DNA from: Psychrobacter sp. BI730
GTDB lineage: Bacteria; Pseudomonadota; Gammaproteobacteria; Pseudomonadales; Moraxellaceae
Direction of reading: 5' to 3'
Length of the DNA stretch: 64,000 bases
Assembly (NCBI RefSeq): GCF_013414195.1
Contig: NZ_JAATTV010000009.1
Coordinates: 80,628 to 144,627, forward strand
Shown piece by piece: positions 38,725-47,664 of this stretch. Positions within the stretch are counted from its first letter, which is position 1. Each line of letters starts with the position of its first letter. A program made the position numbers and the translations under genes. Under the pieces are notes generated by a model, which saw only the letters and a program-made list of their open reading frames with translations, had not been told where the DNA came from and did no database searches.

Positions 38725-39981
38725 TTATACTTTAGAAACTGCAGGCGCTTTAATCGTTACTGTTGCGCTAACAGCTTCATTATCATCGAGCAAATCCATG
38801 ATTAGCTCATCATCATTCTCAGTCTTCACTTGCCAATTGCCCACTGCTTGCGGTACACCCGTCACCATCACAGAGATGGCTTTGTTCTTAAGGCGAATCA
38901 TTGGCGGCTTATGATCATAGCCACTATGCTCATGACCTAAGATATCATCAGCGATAGTCGCGGCCTGCGCGCGTAATGGCGCAACATAACGACAAGCGAC
39001 CCCATTGATAGACATACAGTCACCGATAGCATAGATATTCGCTGCATTGGTACGCAACGTCGCTGCATCCACCACGATACCCGTACGGCGATCGAATTCC
39101 ACACCAGCCGCAGCAGGTAATTGCTCATCGACTGTCAGACCTGTGCTGGCAATCACATGATCTACAATCAGTGGTTCAAGCGTCTGAAGATCAGCATTGT
39201 CTGAATCCGGTGATAACGGTGCATAGTCTACTTGTAGTTTCTCGGCATCTTCGCTGTCATCGTTATTGTCATCGTCATTGACGCGAGTAACAGCTGATAC
39301 TTGATAACCACCTAAGAATTGAATACCTTGCGACTCGATCGCTTTGGCGATACGTGCGGTTGCTTTTGCTGGTAGCATCTGCGAAAGCGGTGCATCGTTT
39401 AAATCAATCAGTGTTACTTTATGACCAGCCTTGAGTAGGTCTTCTGCGATTTCTGTACCCACCATACCAGCACCAACGATCGCAACGTGCTGACTACCTG
39501 TTGCTAGCTTCTCTTGTAACTGACCAAAGCGCTCGATATGATTGACGTGCCAGACCAAATCTTGCGGCAGGCTTTTAGGGAAAATAGGATGCGCACCCAT
39601 CGCTAGTACCATTTTCTCATAGCCGATAGTCGTCAGTGTGTCATCTGACTGCGCAGTAGATCGCACCTGTACGGTTTGGCTCACTGGATCAATATCTGTT
39701 ACTTGCGTATTGGCTAGCAGCATCACTTCTGCTGTCTTCGCCGCTTCGCTACCAAATGCCCGTACCAAGTCTGATGCTCGTTTGTTTTGGCTGATTGCCA
39801 TCGTCAACATCGGCTTATGATAACGGTCGCCACTATCAGCCGTGATTAATGTGATTGGAATCTCTGTGTCTTTGGCACGAATGGCATCAATGACATGCCA
39901 GCCTGCCAGTCCTGCACCAATAATAACCACACCTTTTTTTGCTGCTGTGCTCGATGCTACAGATAGGTTTTCTACGCTCAT
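38725..39981 (-). CDS. Rubredoxin-NAD(+) reductase-like FAD-dependent oxidoreductase
   Basis: A 418-residue two-dinucleotide-binding flavoprotein. The FAD-binding GAGLAGWHVIDAIR is at about residues 22-35, the NAD-binding VAIVGAGMVGTEIAEDL in the middle, and the second FAD motif YAIGDCM near the C-terminus. It is similar in pattern to RubB/AlkT, which reduces rubredoxin for alkane hydroxylase, including RYHKPMLTMAIS near the start. An Asp/Asn-rich insertion (VNDDDNNDDSEDAE, about residues 240-255) is unusual. No rubredoxin or alkane hydroxylase gene is adjacent, so the partner is elsewhere or the role differs (for example oxidative-stress electron transfer). GGAG precedes the ATG. Confidence 0.82.
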   Translation of the reverse strand: MSVENLSVASSTAAKKGVVIIGAGLAGWHVIDAIRAKDTEIPITLITADSGDRYHKPMLTMAISQNKRASDLVRAFGSEAAKTAEVMLLANTQVTDIDPVSQTVQVRSTAQSDDTLTTIGYEKMVLAMGAHPIFPKSLPQDLVWHVNHIERFGQLQEKLATGSQHVAIVGAGMVGTEIAEDLLKAGHKVTLIDLNDAPLSQMLPAKATARIAKAIESQGIQFLGGYQVSAVTRVNDDDNNDDSEDAEKLQVDYAPLSPDSDNADLQTLEPLIVDHVIASTGLTVDEQLPAAAGVEFDRRTGIVVDAATLRTNAANIYAIGDCMSINGVACRYVAPLRAQAATIADDILGHEHSGYDHKPPMIRLKNKAISVMVTGVPQAVGNWQVKTENDDELIMDLLDDNEAVSATVTIKAPAVSKV

Positions 39982-40080
39982 ACAAACTCCAATATGGTTT
40001 ATGAATTATTTTAATTATCAAAAATATTGACCGCTATTGTATCAGTAAACAGCCATTCACTCACCTATCTAGCAATTCAC

Positions 40081-40689
40081 TTAGTCAATATCGAACTCCA
40101 TGCGATGCGCTGTTGCACGCATGGTTTCACTATCTATTAATTTTTCTATACAGTATAGACTTGCATGGATTCCTGCACTTATCCCCGCTGATGTGATGAT
40201 ATTACCAGTATCATCATTAGCATCTACAAAACGCGTATGCGAGATCACATCGATATCAGGATAGGATGCTAAATTATCCAAATCCATCCAGTGCGTGGTT
40301 GCTGACTTACCAGTTAATAAACCTGCCTTAGCCAACAGCAACGCTCCTGTACACACTGAAAGCGTCAGCTCTGCCAAACTTGCTTGAGTGTTAATCCAAT
40401 CAATTACCACCTTATTATATATTTCTGTTTTTTCGGCACCGTACCCACCGGGAACAATTAATACATCAATGTCTGGATGATTGGCAAAACTATAGTCAGG
40501 AATGACTTGTAGACCGTTTCTAGCAGATATCGTTGCTTGATGCTCAGCAATAGTGATAACCTTGAAGTGCTTATCATCACTAGCAGAGGTAGCATTTTCA
40601 GCCAACGAAAACACCTCAAAAGGTCCTGCAAAATCCAATACTTCTACTTCATTGAATAGTAGTATGCCGACGGTTCGTTTTAGCGTCAT
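40081..40689 (-). CDS. DJ-1/PfpI (ThiJ) family protein
   Basis: A 202-residue glutamine-amidotransferase-like protein (class I fold). The nucleophile elbow is TLSVCTGALLLAKAGLL, and FEVFSLAE and VPGGYGAE are the other conserved turns; ATTHW follows as in isonitrile hydratases and related AraC-linked ThiJ domains. AGGA six bases before ATG 40689 fixes the start. Possible activities are isonitrile hydratase, glyoxalase or a chaperone-like role; sequence alone does not decide. No fused AraC DNA-binding domain is present. It stands alone on the minus strand. Confidence 0.85.
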   Translation of the reverse strand: MTLKRTVGILLFNEVEVLDFAGPFEVFSLAENATSASDDKHFKVITIAEHQATISARNGLQVIPDYSFANHPDIDVLIVPGGYGAEKTEIYNKVVIDWINTQASLAELTLSVCTGALLLAKAGLLTGKSATTHWMDLDNLASYPDIDVISHTRFVDANDDTGNIITSAGISAGIHASLYCIEKLIDSETMRATAHRMEFDID

Positions 40690-41092
40690 ATTCAATCCTA
40701 ATTAAGTTAATAACGTTAAATTAAATTAAACTCATCTATATTATGACTACTATCTTTTCAAACTTGTTTGGTTAATCAGATGAGCCATTTCATCTACCTT
40801 TGCCGTTTGCAACCTCTCTAATCATGCGACTATTCCCGCTCTATTTTCAGCGGCTTTATAGTCTCAAAGCTATCTTATTCAAATTCCTTGTGTGTAAACA
40901 TCACAAGCTCTAAATTGTTTTTCAAATAGCTATATAAAGAAAGCTCAATACAAAGCGCCCTATTAAAGATAGCGTTTAACTGTCTTTAATAAGGCGCTTT
41001 AGATAATTATTAGCAGTGGAAAGAAAAGTAAGCTTTAGAACATGTCTTTATCTTAGAAATACTGCTATAAACAATCGTAAATTAAAGTGTAT
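40690..41092. other. Spacer between the DJ-1/PfpI gene and the glutamate ABC operon
   Basis: About 400 bases. The left part should contain the promoter of the DJ-1-family gene; the right part holds the terminator of the glt operon. No other gene or repeat copy was seen. Confidence 0.5.
40952..41000 (-). terminator. Terminator of the gltIJKL operon
   Basis: A long hairpin with arms AAAGCGCC(C)TATTAAAGATAG and CTGTCTTTAATAAGGCGCTTT around a short loop, about 90 bases beyond the gltL stop. Confidence 0.8.
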
Positions 41093-41896
41093 TTAATGAT
41101 TTAAAATCTTCGATAAAAACATCTGCGCACGGTCACTTTTCGCGCCTTCAAAAAACTCATCCTTACTACAGTTTTCTACGATATGACCTTCATCCATAAA
41201 GATAATACGATTGGCCACCTGACTGGCAAAGCCCATTTCATGCGTCACACACATCATGGTCATACCATCACGAGTTAGCTCGACCATTACGTCTAGCACT
41301 TCTTGAATCATCTCAGGATCAAGCGCAGAGGTTGGCTCATCAAACAGCATTGCGACGGGATCCATGGCCAACGCTCGTGCAATTGCAACACGCTGCTGCT
41401 GACCACCAGAGAGCTCCGCTGGATATTTTGCCGCTTGTACTGTCAGACCAACACGGTCGAGATAAGCCATCGCTTTTTGTTTGGCCTCAGACTCTTTACG
41501 ACCCAATACTTTGATTTGTGCCACGGTCAAATTATCAATAATAGTCAAATGTGGAAACAACTCAAAGTGCTGAAACACCATGCCAACACGACTGCGTAAC
41601 TTAGGTAGATTAGTCTTTGGATCACCGACAGAGATACCATTGACCATGATGTCACCTTTTTGAAAAGGCTCAAGTCCATTCACCGTCTTAATCAAAGTTG
41701 ATTTACCACTGCCCGATGGACCACAAACGACGACGACATCACCTTTATGTACATGCGCCGTACAGTCAGTCAGTACTTGAAAGTCTCCATACCATTTGCT
41801 GACATTAGATATCTCGATGACCATCTCATCACTAGCATGACCACTATTGGTAACCAGCCCGCCAAAGGCATTTAAGTACGTATCAGCATTGCTCAT
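41093..41896 (-). CDS. gltL: Glutamate/aspartate ABC transporter, ATP-binding protein GltL
   Basis: A 267-residue polar amino-acid ABC ATPase (PAAT family). Walker A is GPSGSGKST, the Q-loop is FQHFELFPHLT, the signature [15 protein letters not shown], and Walker [13 protein letters not shown]. The ATG at 41896 has AGGAG six bases upstream and is preferred to the GTG one codon earlier. About 25 residues precede the usual first strand (VIEISNVSKWYG), longer than typical. It is the last gene of gltI-gltJ-gltK-gltL. Ligand assignment (glutamate/aspartate) rests on overall similarity of the four-gene unit and is not certain. Confidence 0.9.
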   Translation of the reverse strand: MSNADTYLNAFGGLVTNSGHASDEMVIEISNVSKWYGDFQVLTDCTAHVHKGDVVVVCGPSGSGKSTLIKTVNGLEPFQKGDIMVNGISVGDPKTNLPKLRSRVGMVFQHFELFPHLTIIDNLTVAQIKVLGRKESEAKQKAMAYLDRVGLTVQAAKYPAELSGGQQQRVAIARALAMDPVAMLFDEPTSALDPEMIQEVLDVMVELTRDGMTMMCVTHEMGFASQVANRIIFMDEGHIVENCSKDEFFEGAKSDRAQMFLSKILNH

Positions 41897-42008
41897 CACT
41901 GGCTCCTAACCACATTATTTTCGATAATCATTATTTAAAAAGTTAAATCAAATACTCAAGCTCTTAACACTCAAAAGCGCAAGCGATAGCCGTATTAAAA
42001 TAACTATA

Positions 42009-42677
42009 CTAAAACCGCAAACGCTTTTGTAATTGTTGCACACCAATAGAAGCACTTAAGCTAATCACAAAATAGACAGCACCAGCACCTAAGATATACG
42101 GCGTGAGTAGTCCCATTAGTTCACCGCGAACATAGGCTGCGCGGAAAAAGTCGGTCAAACCAATGGCAAATACCAGTGTCGTATCTTGGAATAAAATAAT
42201 ACATTGCTGCAAAATCAATGGCAGCATCTTACGAAAGGCTTGTGGCAAGATGACCAGACGCATGGTCTGCCCATAAGTCATACCGAGCGCTTTTGCCGCA
42301 TTGACCTGCCCGCTACCAATCGATTGAATACCAGCACGCACCACTTCTGAGAAATAAGCGGCCTCAAACATCATAAATGCGACCACACAGGACGCAAACG
42401 CAGCATCGAGCTGCAGGTACTTACCCGCTACCCAAAGATAAATCATCGGTACGGCAAAGTAGAACCATAACAGTACTAATAACAGTGGCACAGAGCGGAA
42501 GTAATTGACGTATAGCTTTGCTGGAATCTCAAGCGCTTTGATACCTGACAAACGCATCAATGCCAGTACAGTTCCTAAACTAATACCGCCCAAAATAGCC
42601 AAAAACAGCACTTTTAAGGTGGTAAGCATGCCACCCATCAAACCAGGATAGGCTGTTGCCAATTCGGTCATATTCAT
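42009..42677 (-). CDS. gltK: Glutamate/aspartate ABC transporter, permease GltK
   Basis: A 222-residue permease with about five membrane helices and the HisMQ-type EAA loop (EVVRAGIQSIGSGQVNAAKALGMT) that contacts the ATPase. GGAGG precedes the ATG. The start overlaps the gltJ stop as ATGA (42674-42677), showing translational coupling. A 109-base gap separates it from gltL. Confidence 0.92.
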   Translation of the reverse strand: MNMTELATAYPGLMGGMLTTLKVLFLAILGGISLGTVLALMRLSGIKALEIPAKLYVNYFRSVPLLLVLLWFYFAVPMIYLWVAGKYLQLDAAFASCVVAFMMFEAAYFSEVVRAGIQSIGSGQVNAAKALGMTYGQTMRLVILPQAFRKMLPLILQQCIILFQDTTLVFAIGLTDFFRAAYVRGELMGLLTPYILGAGAVYFVISLSASIGVQQLQKRLRF

Positions 42678-43420
42678 TTCTGACCTCCCGCAATAAGCCC
42701 AGGCACACGCAATTTACGTTCAATCAATCCCATAATAGCGATTAAGGATAAATTGAAAACCAAATAAATAATCGTCGCGTAAGTATATATCTCGATACTA
42801 TTTTGAGTGTATTCGCTGATGGTTTTGGTTTGGCTAATCAGCTCCATTACCCCCACTAGCGAGGCCACAGAGGCGTTTTTAAAGCAGTTAGTCAGCTCAG
42901 AGCTGAGCGGTGGCAAGATAATACGAAATGCTTGCGGTAGCAGCACTTCTTTATAGACTTGTGGAATACTAAACCCTAACGCGTAGGCTGCGTTAATCTG
43001 TCCATCAGGTAATGACTCTATACCCGTCCGTACCTGTTCCACGATACGAGCAGCAGTAAATAAGCCCAAACCAATACTGGCTGATAACATGGCTGAGGTA
43101 TTCGGAGACAAATCCTTATACCACCATTCTTGTATCGTTGGCGTGAGCCAGCCAGGGGCGATATAAAACCAAAAGAACAGTTGAACAAGCAGTGGGATAT
43201 TACGAAAAAATGTCACATAAGCCGTACCGATTGCACGAGCGGTCTTGTTGGGCAAGGTACGCATGATACCGAAGATGGTACCAACGACCATCGCGATGGC
43301 CCAAGCGATACTGCCAATCAATAGCAGCCAGCCAAGACCAGTGATCATCCAATGGATATAGAGCTCGTTGCCAATACCAGTCTGCTCAAAGAGCACACCC
43401 CAGTTCCAGCTATAATTCAT
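42674..43420 (-). CDS. gltJ: Glutamate/aspartate ABC transporter, permease GltJ
   Basis: A 248-residue permease with an N-terminal aromatic periplasmic segment (MNYSWNWGVLFEQTG), then about five membrane helices and the EAA loop RIVEQVRTGIESLPDGQINAAYALG. The ATG at 43420 has GGAGAG seven bases upstream; the longer frame begins with TTG and is not preferred. It forms the transmembrane heterodimer with GltK. Confidence 0.92.
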   Translation of the reverse strand: MNYSWNWGVLFEQTGIGNELYIHWMITGLGWLLLIGSIAWAIAMVVGTIFGIMRTLPNKTARAIGTAYVTFFRNIPLLVQLFFWFYIAPGWLTPTIQEWWYKDLSPNTSAMLSASIGLGLFTAARIVEQVRTGIESLPDGQINAAYALGFSIPQVYKEVLLPQAFRIILPPLSSELTNCFKNASVASLVGVMELISQTKTISEYTQNSIEIYTYATIIYLVFNLSLIAIMGLIERKLRVPGLIAGGQK

Positions 43421-43517
43421 GGTTGTCTCTCCGAGCAACGATTGATAAGCCTATACGTCAAATAAAATTACTGGCTATCTGAACGTATAGGCAAGCTATG
43501 TTGAGGGACAATGAGCG

Positions 43518-44492
43518 TTACTGCGCTGCTGCTCCTTTAGGCTGAGCGCTGTCATGCGGATTGGCAATCAAGGCCTTTAAGTTGTCTGACATCTCAAAGT
43601 TTAGATTGACGTTCTTCGGTGGGATTGGATTCAAGAACCACTTGTCATAAATGCTATTGATTTCGCCTGAGCTAAACACATTAGCAAGTGCTTCATCGAC
43701 CACAGCTTTGAATTCAGGATCATCTTTACGCATCATACAACCATAGATTTCAAACGATTGCGGCGTACCGACGATGACCCATTCATCAGGATTTTTTGCC
43801 TTGGCTTTTTCGCCTGCGAGCAATACATCATCCATCATAAAGGCATCAGCGCGACCATTCTCTAGCATTAGGAAGCCTTCACCATGATCTTTTGCTGAAA
43901 TGATATTGGTATCCATTTTATTATCATCGTTGTACTGACGGATATAACGCTCTGAAGTCGTGCCTGCTGTCGTTACCAGAGTTTTGCCTTTTAGATCTTC
44001 AAAATCTTGAATACCAGAGTCTTTTTTGGTCAACAGACGCGTACCGATTTCAAAGAAACCGTTTGAGAATGCAACTTGCTTTTGACGTTCTTCGTTATTG
44101 GTGGTTGAGCCACACTCAAAATCTACCGTGCCGTTTTGTACCAATGGGATACGAGTTTGCGAAGTAATTAGGTTATAGCGAACGTTAAGGTCTGGCATGT
44201 TTAGCTTTTGCTTAACGGCTTCAACCACTTTCATTTCCAAGTCGTGAGCATAACCAATCGGCTGATTAGGATCATCAGCGATATAAGAAAAAGGAATAGA
44301 GGAATCACGGTGACCGACGACAATAGTGCCAGAGTCTTTGATTTTCTGTAACGTGCCGTTGGTGGTGGTTTCTGTCGTCGTTGCATCATCTGCTGGCGCA
44401 TCAGTGCTGGTCTGGCTGCTGTTATTACATCCCGCTAAGCCTAATGCCATAACAGCAGCTAAAGTCAACGGTTTGGAAAATGAGTATGTCAT
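43518..44492 (-). CDS. gltI: Glutamate/aspartate ABC transporter, periplasmic substrate-binding lipoprotein GltI
   Basis: A 324-residue solute-binding protein. AAGGATG eight bases before ATG 44492 decides this start over one 25 codons upstream. The signal peptide ends at the lipobox ALGLAGC, so the protein is membrane-anchored here, unlike soluble E. coli GltI. After a Thr/Asp-rich linker the SBP family 3 domain has VVGHRDSSIPFSYIADDPNQ, the GltI-like opening that binds acidic amino acids. The longer size (about 300 mature residues) also fits GltI and not HisJ/ArtJ. It is the first gene of the operon. Confidence 0.92.
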   Translation of the reverse strand: MTYSFSKPLTLAAVMALGLAGCNNSSQTSTDAPADDATTTETTTNGTLQKIKDSGTIVVGHRDSSIPFSYIADDPNQPIGYAHDLEMKVVEAVKQKLNMPDLNVRYNLITSQTRIPLVQNGTVDFECGSTTNNEERQKQVAFSNGFFEIGTRLLTKKDSGIQDFEDLKGKTLVTTAGTTSERYIRQYNDDNKMDTNIISAKDHGEGFLMLENGRADAFMMDDVLLAGEKAKAKNPDEWVIVGTPQSFEIYGCMMRKDDPEFKAVVDEALANVFSSGEINSIYDKWFLNPIPPKNVNLNFEMSDNLKALIANPHDSAQPKGAAAQ

Positions 44493-44868
44493 GAAATACA
44501 TCCTTTTATCGCAAGATTGAGTGAGTGCTTGGACGACATAGGTCTGATTGACCAGACTGCCCCGCATCCGTACGGTTGTTGCTGTTGTTTATCACAATGC
44601 AACTTAATGTTACTGTACAACAAATTTGCAGTAGAGGGTGAATTTTTTTTGAGAGAGTACATATTTATGAATATATTTATATTCTGGCTACAAAATGTTG
44701 GCTCATAACGGTTATCTACTCAGAGCTTTGTACAAACAGCCGCTTGGTTGTTTAAGCTCGTTATTAACCTTTACTGCTCATAATCGTCAAAACAGTCTGC
44801 TAAGTGAGATTGATAAATCGGCAGTAATCCCCATAAAGCAAACAACTTCTCTATACTACAAATGACTT
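44493..44868. promoter_or_regulatory. Divergent promoter region between gltI and hslO
   Basis: About 375 bases containing the promoters of the glt operon (minus) and hslO (plus). AT-rich stretches are present around 44640-44700, but no operator with a recognisable consensus was found by eye. Confidence 0.45.
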
Positions 44869-45849
44869 ATGACTCAAGATATCCAAGTCCCAAATACGGA
44901 CAGCCAAACTACTGGCAACCATGGCAGCAACGACATTCGCCAACGTTTCTTTGTTGAAGACTCTCCAGTGCGCGGTGATGTAGTACGCCTATCACGCAGC
45001 TACGCGAGCACGATTGCACAAAAGCCCTACCCTGAAGCCATCAAACGCTTATTGGGTGAGATGCTGACGGCAGCGAGTTTGCTAATCAGTACGGTCAAAA
45101 TCAATGGTCGCCTATCTATTCAGTTGCAGTCATCAGACAGTGACAGCTTACTAAACTGGGCGATGGCAGAATGCGATCAAGACGGTATCATTCGTGCGCT
45201 TGCTAGCTGGAAAGGCGAGACGGATGAGCAAGTACAAGCGTGGGACAATATGACCCATGCCAAAGAAGCGTTTGCTGAACTTGGTGCGATGGGACAAGGC
45301 GTATTGTTTATCAATATTCAGCCTGATGGCGGTGAACCATACCAAGGTATCGTTGAGCGTAGCCATGACAATCTAGCGGATTGCTTAGCGCATTATCAAA
45401 AGCAATCAGCCCAGATTCCAACGTTGATTAACTTGGCATCTGATGGTCTGCAAGCCGGTGGTATCTTGGTACAAATGCTACCGCGTACTGCTGAAGAAAC
45501 GTCTGAAGTTGAGCAAAACCAAGACGCAGGTATCGACGATGATTTATGGACGCGCTTGTCTGTATTGACACGCACGGTAAAAGCAGAAGAACTAACGACA
45601 CTGGATGCTAACGAAATACTCTATCGCTTGTATCACGAAGAAAACATCGTGGCACCTGAGCCTGCGCCTCTATCATTTGGGTGTACTTGCTCACGCGAGA
45701 AGTGTGAAATGGCAATTGAGCAAATCGGCGAAGCGGAAGCGTTAGATATCGTCGAAGAGCAAGGCGGTACATTTGAGATGGATTGCGGTTTCTGCGGTGA
45801 AGTCTATAAGTTTAATAAAGATGATGTAGCAGCAATATTTGCTGAGTAA
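44869..45849 (+). CDS. hslO: Redox-regulated chaperone Hsp33
   Basis: A cytoplasmic holdase activated by oxidation. The 326-residue protein has the N-terminal substrate-binding domain (RFFVEDSPVRGDVVRL onwards) and the C-terminal zinc switch with C-x-C in FGCTCSREKC and C-x-x-C in MDCGFCGEVYKF. The Cys in SREKC is extra. An N-terminal extension of about 20 polar residues precedes the family's usual start. It is transcribed alone and ends at a strong terminator. Confidence 0.95.
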   Translation: MTQDIQVPNTDSQTTGNHGSNDIRQRFFVEDSPVRGDVVRLSRSYASTIAQKPYPEAIKRLLGEMLTAASLLISTVKINGRLSIQLQSSDSDSLLNWAMAECDQDGIIRALASWKGETDEQVQAWDNMTHAKEAFAELGAMGQGVLFINIQPDGGEPYQGIVERSHDNLADCLAHYQKQSAQIPTLINLASDGLQAGGILVQMLPRTAEETSEVEQNQDAGIDDDLWTRLSVLTRTVKAEELTTLDANEILYRLYHEENIVAPEPAPLSFGCTCSREKCEMAIEQIGEAEALDIVEEQGGTFEMDCGFCGEVYKFNKDDVAAIFAE

Positions 45850-45880
45850 GTTTTCTTACTTACTATAAATCAGTGTTTAT

Positions 45881-45916
45881 AAAAAAACCCTCAAGCGTCA
45901 TGCTTGAGGGTTTTTT
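45881..45916 (+). terminator. Bidirectional terminator between hslO and the alpha/beta hydrolase
   Basis: A perfect stem AAAAAACCCTCAAGC/GCTTGAGGGTTTTTT with a five-base loop, between convergent genes. Confidence 0.93.
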
Positions 45917-45934
45917 GTTTTTCACATTAAATCA

Positions 45935-47428
45935 CTACACCGCCACATCTAAACTTCTAGGATAAGAGTGTATGCGCGGACGTCCGGCGTAGTCACTTCG
46001 ACCATTATCAAGTAGCCATTCAACAACCTGCTCGCGCACTCGTCTACTATGGATTAAGTTCATATGATTGATGCCATAAAACACTGCTTTATGACCATCT
46101 GGCACAAACAAGGCATGCTCAGCGTCATCTTCACCCAACGCTGAAGCCACTGATACCAAACTGTCTCCTAGCAGATCCGTTACCTTAGAATCATAATGCG
46201 TCTCAAGCAACGCACTGGCGACAAAGTAAGTTTTGATACCACTTGGTAACCGTGCAGGATGGCGAAAGTCTTGTGGTAGTACGCTACGTCCTTCTAATGC
46301 TTTCCAATCTGCATCACGAATACTGCCATGACGCAGATCGATAATACCGGCACTGCGCATATCACCGAGCTTGGCCAGTGAGCCTGCAAACGGTAGCTTG
46401 GCAATGACGTCTTGCACATAATTACCGATACGCTCAAGGACTGCCCCATGATGCGGCGAACCTAGCGTGATGAGATTGCCCACGCGCTTGATCCAGTCTA
46501 GGCGATCTTGCTCACCATAGAACAGTGCACTGCGAGAGACCAAACCGCCCATACTATGTCCAACAAGATCTATCTGACTGATATTTGGGTTGTCAGCGAC
46601 CAGCGCTTGTAGCAATTGAGAGAACTTACGGCCGCTACGCGAGATACGGCGACCTGTGTTGTAATCCAAATATAACACCGTGGTATCAGGCTGGCTGACA
46701 TGAATGGCCTCGCCTAAATCATTATCCGCTTGGGCTTGCCAGCTTAAATGACTCATACATAAACCATGGCACAAAATAACGATGCGACCTGATAGCACCT
46801 CACCTTGCGGCTTGCCGTCTTGAGTGTATAGCATCATCGGAATGGCAAGCGCATTTTGATTATTGACCAGATGATCACCCATGACACCATTTAAGACGTT
46901 GACCAGTTTTTTCAGTGAGTCTGGTAGTGGCTGCACTGACTTTTGGAGAATCAGGTTTTTATATATGCGTAGTACAGACGCTAGGTTATTACCGACCATT
47001 TGCATGACATGACGTATCGTGCCATAGATACGTCCAGTAAATCCGCGCGACCATTTATTTAAATGTTTGTCATTGAAGCGGCCTAGCGGACGCAAGATAA
47101 CTTCACGGTGGATGGCTTCTACGATTTCTGTAATCTCAACCACACCCACGGTAGCAAGCTGCGCCAATCCTTCAAAAAAATCAGCCAAAGATACAGGTGT
47201 TTTGTTGATTTCATCACTGTCATCCGCATCTGCTAGTAGCTTGACCAGCTCATCCATATCGATGGCTTCGAGTTGGTCGATTTGCTCATATAGATGACTA
47301 TGTAGCGGCACACTCGCATCTGGGACAAAATGCGCGTCGAGCTCATGATGAGTACGAGTATAGCTGCTATCATTTTGAGCGTCGCTGTCACTAACACCGT
47401 CGTTATAAAACACCTTTGGACTGCTCAT
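45935..47428 (-). CDS. Alpha/beta-hydrolase (lipase/PGAP1-like)
   Basis: A 497-residue protein. The N-terminal 200 residues are an acidic, helical region with no recognised domain. The C-terminal part is an alpha/beta-hydrolase with the oxyanion region VILCHGLCMSHLSWQ, the nucleophile elbow LVGHSMGGLVSRS (Ser in GHSMG) and a late His in YGINHMNLIHSRRVRE. The pattern with HGLxxSHxSW, GNLITLGSPHHGA is shared with PGAP1-like and triacylglycerol lipases. No signal peptide is seen, so it is probably cytoplasmic or membrane-associated. It stands alone between hslO and phoX; the substrate is unknown. Confidence 0.85.
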   Translation of the reverse strand: MSSPKVFYNDGVSDSDAQNDSSYTRTHHELDAHFVPDASVPLHSHLYEQIDQLEAIDMDELVKLLADADDSDEINKTPVSLADFFEGLAQLATVGVVEITEIVEAIHREVILRPLGRFNDKHLNKWSRGFTGRIYGTIRHVMQMVGNNLASVLRIYKNLILQKSVQPLPDSLKKLVNVLNGVMGDHLVNNQNALAIPMMLYTQDGKPQGEVLSGRIVILCHGLCMSHLSWQAQADNDLGEAIHVSQPDTTVLYLDYNTGRRISRSGRKFSQLLQALVADNPNISQIDLVGHSMGGLVSRSALFYGEQDRLDWIKRVGNLITLGSPHHGAVLERIGNYVQDVIAKLPFAGSLAKLGDMRSAGIIDLRHGSIRDADWKALEGRSVLPQDFRHPARLPSGIKTYFVASALLETHYDSKVTDLLGDSLVSVASALGEDDAEHALFVPDGHKAVFYGINHMNLIHSRRVREQVVEWLLDNGRSDYAGRPRIHSYPRSLDVAV

Positions 47429-47582
47429 AATATTTGCACATTCAGCGAAAAAAGTAATGGTCTATATTATCCTGTAACGGCAGCAAAGAGAAGTAAATGG
47501 TTTGACTTTAGAGCGGGATGACGACTAGCAGAGCCAAATGAGTGATAGACGGTCTCTTTAACCATCAGATCAATATGATAAT

Positions 47583-47614
47583 AAAAAATCCCAAGCCTTA
47601 ACTTGGGATTTTTA
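47583..47614 (-). terminator. Terminator of the PhoX-type gene
   Basis: Stem AAAAATCCCAAG(C)/(A)CTTGGGATTTTT, about 50 bases beyond the stop codon, with a T run on the minus strand. Confidence 0.9.
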
Positions 47615-47664
47615 TGGTTGTGAGCATTTTATTTGTTTCTATTATCCGCCTATAGCTTATCTAT

